Assembly (NCBI GenBank): GCA_003978405.1
Contig: QNZU01000011.1
Span: 1-14,288 of the forward strand
Direction of reading: 5' to 3'
Length of the DNA stretch: 14,288 nucleotides
Source: Sulfurospirillum sp.
Lineage (GTDB): Bacteria; Campylobacterota; Campylobacteria; Campylobacterales; QNZT01
Position 1 is the stretch's first letter. Every line of letters starts with the position of its first letter. The notes under the pieces were generated by a model. That model saw only the letters and a list, made by a program, of their open reading frames with translations, did not search any database and had not been told where the DNA came from. Below, piece by piece: positions 1-3,823 of the stretch. The position numbers and the translations under genes are program-made.

Positions 1-128
1 TCTTGATAACTCTTATCTAGTTCAAGAAGGGCGGGCATCAAAGTTTCAGGTACATATCTACCACCAAATTTACCAAAGTGTCCTAGATTATCTGGGTCAT
101 ATTTAGAAGCTTTAGGAATATAGATCAT
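1..128 (-). CDS. trpB: Tryptophan synthase beta subunit, N-terminal 42 residues only (cut by window edge)
   Basis: The minus strand from ATG 128-126 encodes a start followed by GHFGKFGGRYVPETLMPAL, the classic opening of the PLP-dependent tryptophan synthase beta chain, which condenses indole with serine. Only the N-terminal lid region is present; the PLP lysine lies beyond the left edge. The start overlaps the apt stop codon in an ATGA arrangement (bases 125-128), so translation is probably coupled to apt. Nothing of trpA or other trp genes is visible in the window, so this may be a stand-alone trpB or the start of a trp segment outside it. Identification rests on the conserved N-terminal motif. 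Confidence 0.9.
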   Translation of the reverse strand, partial: MIYIPKASKYDPDNLGHFGKFGGRYVPETLMPALLELDKSYQ

Positions 129-679
129 TTCACATCCAACAGACTATAAACAGAAGTTATTTTCTCTAACTCTTTTTTGCCATCAAGAAATGAGAGGTTT
201 AAGATCATACAAGCTTCAACACACTTGGCTCCTGCTTGATTTATGAGTTTTGCAGCTGCTACTGCAGTGCCTCCTGTGGCTATTAGATCATCAATCAACA
301 GTACTTTGGGTTCTTCTTTATCACCTTTGAAAGCATCGATATGAATCTCCACCTCGTCAAATCCATACTCAAGGGCATATTTTTGAGAGATAGTAGTATA
401 TGGAAGTTTTCCAGCTTTTCTAATAGGAACAAAACCCTTGTTTAGCCTATCTGCCAAAGCAGCTCCAAAGATAAATCCTCTGCTGTCAATTCCTGCAACA
501 AAATCTATCTCTAGTTCTTTATACCTTCTGTGAAGGTGATCCATCAAAAAAGCAAATGCTTTTTGATTGTTTAAAAGTGTAGTAATATCTTTAAAAACAA
601 TCCCTGGCTTTGGGAAATCTTTTACATCTCTTATCTGATCTAACAAATACTCTTTATCGTTTTGATTTAAACTCTCCAA
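125..679 (-). CDS. apt: Adenine phosphoribosyltransferase
   Basis: Apt salvages adenine by joining it to PRPP to give AMP, in the cytoplasm. The product has 184 residues, normal for the family. It shows the adenine-site segment DFPKPGIVFKDITTLL (residues 21-36), the DSRGFIFG motif (65-72) and the type I PRPP-binding loop VLLIDDLIATGGTA (126-139). The start is TTG at 679-677: no in-frame ATG occurs before about residue 46, which would delete the FPKPGI motif, and GAGG sits six bases upstream of the TTG. The gene follows the 29-residue membrane peptide by 8 bases and overlaps trpB by 4, so it is an internal operon gene, probably transcribed from the promoter ahead of rpiB. Confidence 0.95.
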   Translation of the reverse strand: MESLNQNDKEYLLDQIRDVKDFPKPGIVFKDITTLLNNQKAFAFLMDHLHRRYKELEIDFVAGIDSRGFIFGAALADRLNKGFVPIRKAGKLPYTTISQKYALEYGFDEVEIHIDAFKGDKEEPKVLLIDDLIATGGTAVAAAKLINQAGAKCVEACMILNLSFLDGKKELEKITSVYSLLDVK

Positions 680-685
680 CTCTTA

Positions 686-689
686 CCTC
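686..689 (-). promoter_or_regulatory. Shine-Dalgarno GAGG that supports the TTG start of apt
   Basis: Read on the minus strand, GAGG (689-686) is followed by TAAGAG and then TTG at 679-677, a six-base spacing. It overlaps the last codons and stop of the upstream 29-residue peptide gene (stop TGA at 690-688). The U32 gene at 2178 uses nearly the same arrangement. Confidence 0.6.
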
Positions 690-777
690 AATCTTTAAAT
701 AAAAATATTTTCATACCGATAAACAGTAGTACCAAAAAACCAAAAGCTATATATCCAACCGTCTCAATTCCCATCAT
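688..777 (-). CDS. 29-residue single-span membrane peptide, unrecognised
   Basis: A short minus-strand reading frame runs from ATG 777-775 to TGA 690-688 in the gap between the coiled-coil membrane protein and apt. The product begins MMGIETVGY, has one hydrophobic stretch (about residues 8-22, IAFGFLVLLFIGM in the core) and ends in a short charged tail KIFLFKD. AAGGGG (786-781) lies 3 bases before the first ATG and 6 before the second, so the second ATG (774-772) may be the true start. The SD overlaps the TAA stop of the upstream gene, and the apt SD overlaps this stop, which suggests translational coupling. I do not recognise the family. A bitopic membrane peptide is the most that can be said. 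Confidence 0.6.
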   Translation of the reverse strand: MMGIETVGYIAFGFLVLLFIGMKIFLFKD

Positions 778-784
778 ATTCCCC

Positions 785-1117
785 TTATATTAGTGCGTTT
801 ATTCTCTCTTCAAGATCTCTGATTCTTTTTTGAAGTTGTTCATTTTCAAGTTTTGCCTGAGAATTTTTGGCTCTTAAAGATCTGATATCATTTCTTACTT
901 TATTTAATTCATCTGTTAAAATATCAATATTTCCTATCGATCTTTGAAGTTGTGTCTGATATTTTCTAATGAGCAGTTGCTCTTCTTTGATAGCATCTTT
1001 TTGTCTCTTATTTAACTTCTTCTCTTTTGAAAGTAAAGATTTCGTATAGTTTAGATTAATCAGCAGATAGATGATAATAAAGATTAAAACTGTATAGCTT
1101 ATCCACGAAAAAAGCAT
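785..1117 (-). CDS. Membrane-anchored coiled-coil protein, unknown function
   Basis: The product has 110 residues from ATG 1117-1115. An N-terminal hydrophobic segment (about residues 5-22, WISYTVLIFIIIYLLINL) is followed by a basic linker (KEKKLNKRQK) and a long heptad-like helix to the C-terminus, rich in Leu, Glu, Lys and Arg (for example LENEQLQKRIRDLEERI). The architecture resembles FtsB/FtsL-type bitopic coiled-coil proteins, but I see no diagnostic motif and do not assign it. The upstream gene rpiB ends TGATG with this start. A GTG one codon earlier (1120-1118) is in frame, but the ATG fits the stop-start overlap better. It sits between rpiB and the 29-residue membrane peptide in one operon. 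Confidence 0.75.
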   Translation of the reverse strand: MLFSWISYTVLIFIIIYLLINLNYTKSLLSKEKKLNKRQKDAIKEEQLLIRKYQTQLQRSIGNIDILTDELNKVRNDIRSLRAKNSQAKLENEQLQKRIRDLEERINALI

Positions 1118-1548
1118 CACTCAATCTCTATCTTATTAACTCTGTTTTCATGTCTACCACCCTCAAACTCACTCTCTATAAAGGTTTTTAATATCGATTC
1201 AATCACACCCATTCCTACAACTCTCTCTCCAAAGCAGATGATATTAGCATCGTTGTGCTCTCTTGCCATTTGGGCAGTGTAGGCATCGTGGCAGAGTGCA
1301 GCACGAATACCTTTATGTTTGTTTGCAGCAAGACTCATACCAATTCCGGTACCACAAATCAAAATTCCATAGCTACCTTCATCTTTCAAGACTTCAAAGC
1401 AGAGCTTGTGAGCAAAATCTGGGTAATCAACTCTGTCGCTGTTTTCTGGTCCAAGATCAACTACTTCACATCCCAAATCTTCAAGTATATCTATGACCGA
1501 ACTTTTAATTTTGTATGCTGCATGGTCTGTTGCTATGTAAAATTTCAT
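1117..1548 (-). CDS. rpiB: Ribose-5-phosphate isomerase B
   Basis: RpiB interconverts ribose 5-phosphate and ribulose 5-phosphate in the pentose phosphate pathway. The product has 143 residues, normal for the RpiB/LacAB family. Visible hallmarks are the start KFYIATDHAAYKIK with His9, the active-site segment ICGTGIGMSLAANK with Cys65 as the expected catalytic base, and REHNDANIICFGERV near residues 96-110. ATG is at 1548-1546 with a weak AGG six bases upstream. It is the first gene of the minus-strand operon rpiB, coiled-coil membrane protein, membrane peptide, apt, trpB. A TATAAT box lies about 30 bases upstream. Confidence 0.95.
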   Translation of the reverse strand: MKFYIATDHAAYKIKSSVIDILEDLGCEVVDLGPENSDRVDYPDFAHKLCFEVLKDEGSYGILICGTGIGMSLAANKHKGIRAALCHDAYTAQMAREHNDANIICFGERVVGMGVIESILKTFIESEFEGGRHENRVNKIEIE

Positions 1549-1577
1549 TTTTTGCCTAAGATTAAAATTATTCTATG

Positions 1578-1583
1578 ATTATA
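1578..1583 (-). promoter_or_regulatory. Predicted -10 box (TATAAT) for the rpiB operon
   Basis: On the minus strand GGGTATAATC places TATAAT at 1583-1578, predicting a transcript start near 1571 and a leader of about 22 bases before the rpiB ATG. No -35 match is seen, which is common for the vegetative promoters of this phylum. The long palindrome begins 15 bases upstream, so it lies where the -35 would be. Confidence 0.6.
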
Positions 1584-1597
1584 CCCAATATTATTTA

Positions 1598-1764
1598 AAC
1601 CCAAATTTTGCATTGGATGTTGCCAAAGATGAGATAAAGATTGAGTTATAGGGCTTTAGTTCAAATTTGCAGGACTACCTGTTTGGTAATTCAAAAATTT
1701 CAACTAAAGCCCTATGCTACAATATTTGCTCAGATTTGGTAATATCTAATGCAAAATTTGGGTT
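1598..1764. repeat. 167-bp imperfect palindrome (long hairpin) between rpiB and rnpB
   Basis: Outer arms 1598-1627 and 1735-1764 pair over 30 positions with 27 Watson-Crick pairs. The other three are G on the left against T on the right (1615/1747, 1619/1743, 1622/1740), which are G.U pairs in plus-strand RNA. Inner arms 1648-1668 and 1695-1715 (beginning ATAGGGCTTTAGTT) pair over 21 positions with one mismatch. The spacers 1628-1647 and 1716-1734 also pair in part, so the whole unit folds on one axis near 1681. A small CAGG/CCTG hairpin (1670-1681) lies at the tip. TAA flanks both ends (1596-1598 and 1764-1766), a weak possible target duplication. There is no ORF and no U-tract on either side. 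It may be a MITE-like element or a structured RNA. Confidence 0.8.
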
Positions 1765-1765
1765 A

Positions 1766-2084
1766 AGCGGCATAGCTGTAAGCCGGGTTCTGTTTTGGTG
1801 ATTATTTATCTAGGGGCTATTTTACAATAGCCCTCAAGCAAGATGCAAAAATATAAGAGTATTACCACGCATCTCTTGCTGCGGATTGGGTTTACCTAGC
1901 CTCCTTGATTGCTCAAGGAGCTGGTGAGCTCTTACCTCACCCTTTCACCCTTACCCACTAGAAAGTGGGCGGTCTTCTCTCTGTTGCACTAGCCCTTGGA
2001 TCTCTCCAGCCATCCGTTAGATGGAATCCTCTCTTATAGCAGCCCGGACTTTCCTCTACGATTGTAGCAATCACCTGCTATGCC
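1766..2084 (-). ncRNA. rnpB: RNase P RNA (bacterial type A)
   Basis: This is the catalytic RNA that trims tRNA 5' ends. Read on the minus strand it contains all the hallmark blocks in order: GGCATAGC (P1 5' strand, 2084-2077), GAGGAAAGTCCGGGCT near the 5' end, AGTGCAACAG, AAGGGTGAAAGGGTG followed by GGTAAGAGC, GGTAAACCC, a GTGGTAAT loop that matches the L15 site binding the tRNA CCA end, GCTTGAGG, CCTAGAT, ACAGAACCCGGCTTA and finally GCTATGCC (1776-1769), which closes P1. The length of about 316-319 bases is somewhat short for type A. It has its own promoter, is divergent from the U32 gene, and its 3' end abuts the long palindrome at 1598-1764. End points are estimated from P1. Confidence 0.97.
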
Positions 2085-2090
2085 AAGATT

Positions 2091-2099
2091 ATTATACCA
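2091..2099 (-). promoter_or_regulatory. Extended -10 promoter of rnpB
   Basis: Minus-strand TGGTATAAT (2099-2091) is an extended -10 element. Its TATAAT ends six bases before G2084, the first base of the P1 helix, so transcription probably starts at the mature 5' end or within a base or two of it. No convincing -35 is seen. Confidence 0.7.
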
Positions 2100-2147
2100 A
2101 ATATATGGATACGATTGTATAAAGAATAGTTAATTATGGGTAAAAAA

Positions 2148-2156
2148 TGATATAAT
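2148..2156 (+). promoter_or_regulatory. Extended -10 promoter of the U32 gene
   Basis: Plus-strand TGATATAAT (2148-2156) predicts a transcript start near 2163, only about 15 bases before the TTG start at 2178. It is divergent from the rnpB promoter 49 bases away. The identical nine bases recur at 3438-3446. Confidence 0.65.
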
Positions 2157-2167
2157 CATCTCAAAAA

Positions 2168-2171
2168 GAGG
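2168..2171 (+). promoter_or_regulatory. Shine-Dalgarno GAGG that supports the TTG start of the U32 gene
   Basis: GAGG (2168-2171) is followed by TAAGAT and TTG at 2178-2180, a six-base spacing. No in-frame ATG exists until about residue 86, well inside the conserved barrel, so TTG is the start. Confidence 0.6.
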
Positions 2172-2177
2172 TAAGAT

Positions 2178-3440
2178 TTGCAAAAGGTAGAACTTCTCTC
2201 ACCTGCGGGAAATTTGGAAAAATTAAAAATAGCGATAAATTATGGTGCAGATGCGGTTTATGGGGGTGTAAGCCATTTTTCACTAAGGATTAGATCGGGT
2301 AAAGAGTTTAGCTTTGATGAGTTTAAAGAGGGTATTGAGTATGCACATAAATTTGGTAAAAAAGTTTATGTGACAATTAACGGATTTCCATTTAACAATC
2401 AGCTAAAACTCTTGGAAGCTCACCTTGAGAAGATGGCCTCATTAAATCCTGATGCTTTTATCATATCAACTCCGGGTGTAATCAAATTGGCTAAAAAATA
2501 TGCCCCAAAAGTGCCACTGCATCTATCTACTCAGGCAAATGTTCTAAATTATCTTGATGCGCAGTTTTATTATGATCAAGGGGTTGAGAGGATTATTGCG
2601 GCTAGAGAGATAAGTTTGAGGGATCTTGAAGAGATTAAAAAACATTTGCCCAAATTAGAGTTGGAAGTTTTTGTTCATGGAAGTATGTGTTTTGCATATA
2701 GCGGCAGATGTCTGATTAGTGCAGTCCAGATGGGAAGAGTACCAAATAGAGGAAGCTGTGCAAATGATTGTCGATTTGAATATACCCTCTATGCAGAAAA
2801 TAAAGAGCATGGAACTCTGTTTCGTCTTGAAGAGCAGCCAGAGATTGGTACTTATATATTCAACTCAAAAGATATGAATTTGGCTTCACACATAGATGAG
2901 ATTTTAAAATCAGGCACAGTTGATTCACTAAAAATTGAGGGTAGAACAAAGAGTCCATATTATGCGGCAATTGCTACAAAATCTTACAGAGAGGCTATTG
3001 ATGATTATTATGACGGAGAGTTTGATGCTCAAAAATATCAAAGAGAGCTTCATACTACAAAAAACAGAGGATTTACAGATGCATATTTGATCTCTCGTCC
3101 ATTTGAAAAACATGATACCCAAGAACACTCATTTGCCATAAGCAAAGGCACATATGAAGTGAGTGGTTTGGTGTGTGAGGATGGTGTGCATTTTATGTGC
3201 AAGTATAAAACCTATCCAAATATCGATATTGAGCTAGTGGTACCACAAAACAAAAAGATTGATGAAATTGAGAATGAGATAGGCAAGATTTTTTATAAAG
3301 ATGGGGTAGCATATATAAGATTTTATAAAATCATAACCCAGATCGAAAAAGAGTTAGATAGTGTTCATAGCGGTTATTTGGTACCAATTAAATTACCGGG
3401 AGTATTACCGCCATTTACGATCTTAAGGCAGAAAGTTTGA
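2178..3440 (+). CDS. Peptidase U32 family protein, TrhP/YegQ-type tRNA hydroxylation protein
   Basis: The product has 420 residues and opens VELLSPAGNLEKLKIAINYGADAVYGG, typical of the U32 family. The family signature E-x-F-x2-G-S-M-C-x4-G-x-C is present at 163-178 (EVFVHGSMCFAYSGRC), followed by RGSCANDCR (192-199). Cys171, Cys178, Cys194 and possibly Cys198 could hold an iron-sulfur cluster, by analogy with the related UbiU/UbiV proteins; that is inference. Members annotated as collagenase PrtC or YegQ are now linked, in E. coli TrhP, to prephenate-dependent 5-hydroxyuridine formation at tRNA wobble position 34. The length and C-terminal domain (ending VPIKLPGVLPPFTILRQKV) fit that subgroup. 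It is transcribed alone from its own promoter, and the next plus-strand gene has a separate predicted promoter. True protease activity is doubtful. Confidence 0.88.
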   Translation: MQKVELLSPAGNLEKLKIAINYGADAVYGGVSHFSLRIRSGKEFSFDEFKEGIEYAHKFGKKVYVTINGFPFNNQLKLLEAHLEKMASLNPDAFIISTPGVIKLAKKYAPKVPLHLSTQANVLNYLDAQFYYDQGVERIIAAREISLRDLEEIKKHLPKLELEVFVHGSMCFAYSGRCLISAVQMGRVPNRGSCANDCRFEYTLYAENKEHGTLFRLEEQPEIGTYIFNSKDMNLASHIDEILKSGTVDSLKIEGRTKSPYYAAIATKSYREAIDDYYDGEFDAQKYQRELHTTKNRGFTDAYLISRPFEKHDTQEHSFAISKGTYEVSGLVCEDGVHFMCKYKTYPNIDIELVVPQNKKIDEIENEIGKIFYKDGVAYIRFYKIITQIEKELDSVHSGYLVPIKLPGVLPPFTILRQKV

Positions 3441-3446
3441 TATAAT
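3438..3446 (+). promoter_or_regulatory. Extended -10 promoter overlapping the U32 stop codon
   Basis: TGATATAAT at 3438-3446 starts with the TGA stop of the U32 gene, which doubles as the TGn of an extended -10. The predicted start near 3453 would give a leader of about 165 bases for the 67-residue gene, and that leader contains the whole long hairpin at 3471-3598. A stand-alone small RNA ending after the hairpin is also possible. Confidence 0.55.
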
Positions 3447-3470
3447 GGTTACTGTTAAAATGATATTTGC

Positions 3471-3598
3471 AATTGAACCCTCTAAATTGCTTCCTGATCT
3501 CAAACGGCTTCACGGTGGGTACCCCAAAATTTCATAGAAATTTTGACCCTTCCGTTGCAGAGGTTGTTCGATCAGGAAGCAATTTAGAGGGTTCAATT
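3471..3598. repeat. 128-nt long hairpin with perfect 29-bp outer arms
   Basis: Arms 3471-3499 and 3570-3598 are perfect inverted repeats over 29 bases. The interior keeps pairing: 3503-3511 with 3560-3568 (including G.T at 3506/3565, 3507/3564 and 3509/3562), 3512-3515 with 3552-3555, 3517-3520 with 3546-3549, and 3525-3533 with 3537-3545, closed by an ATA loop. Bulges are TGCA (3556-3559) and ACCC (3521-3524). About 55 pairs form in all, and the three G.T pairs are tolerated only in plus-strand RNA. No U-tract follows on either strand, so it is not a simple terminator. AATT flanks both sides of the GAACCC ends. The element shows no ORF. Whether it is a mobile palindromic repeat or a structured leader or small RNA cannot be settled here. 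Confidence 0.85.
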
Positions 3599-3604
3599 AA
3601 ACAA

Positions 3605-3610
3605 AGGAGG
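3605..3610 (+). promoter_or_regulatory. Strong Shine-Dalgarno AGGAGG of the 67-residue gene
   Basis: AGGAGG (3605-3610), within AAAGGAGG, lies nine bases before ATG 3620. It is the best ribosome binding site in the window and begins only seven bases after the long hairpin, so the hairpin would not cover it. Confidence 0.75.
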
Positions 3611-3619
3611 ATATAAAAG

Positions 3620-3823
3620 ATGAGTAAGAGCAATTTAAGCCACTTGGAAAAAGTTTCAGATGCTATAAAAAATGCACAATTGAGTGAAGATGAGAAATCG
3701 GAGGCTTACAAAAAGATAGAAGAGTGGTACCAAGAAGATAGAGGAATGGATCTTCTGGCAACACAATTGATTAATATATCAGCTAAAATTGAGCCTATTT
3801 TAAAAGAGATCGGGCTTATTTAA
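3620..3823 (+). CDS. 67-residue acidic helical protein, unknown function
   Basis: The product MSKSNLSHLEK...PILKEIGLI has 67 residues, is mostly charged and predicted helical, and has no signal peptide, membrane span or cysteine. Its pattern (LSEDEKSEAYKKIEEW in the middle, then an amphipathic helix ending ISAKIEPILKEIGLI) loosely recalls small DUF4404-like helical proteins, but I would not assign it. Strong support for translation comes from the AGGAGG site and ATG start. It is on the plus strand behind a predicted promoter and the long hairpin. Its TAA stop (3821-3823) overlaps the stop of the convergent ATPase gene (3822-3820), so there is no room for a terminator between them. Confidence 0.75.
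   Translation: MSKSNLSHLEKVSDAIKNAQLSEDEKSEAYKKIEEWYQEDRGMDLLATQLINISAKIEPILKEIGLI

Noticed and set aside
1099..1107. DnaA-box-like TTATCCACG
   Set aside because: One isolated match inside a coding gene, with no cluster or AT-rich unwinding region.
1255..1578. Plus-strand open frames opposite rpiB (107 and 77 codons)
   Set aside because: Antisense shadows of a well-supported gene; no SD, Cys/Phe-rich composition without domain sense.
2178..3440. Collagenase (PrtC) activity for the U32 protein
   Set aside because: Historical annotation; residues and length fit the TrhP/YegQ tRNA-modification subgroup better, and there is no signal peptide.
3471..3598. Long hairpin as an ordinary intrinsic terminator of the U32 gene
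   Set aside because: Far too long, and followed by AAACAAAGG on the plus strand and GCAAATATC on the minus strand, with no U-tract.
3453..3619. Riboswitch ahead of the 67-residue gene
   Set aside because: A single long rod with no multi-branched aptamer core that I recognise, and no known riboswitch-regulated gene downstream.
3620..3823. Toxin or antitoxin gene
   Set aside because: Single gene without a partner; no fold or motif of known toxin or antitoxin families.
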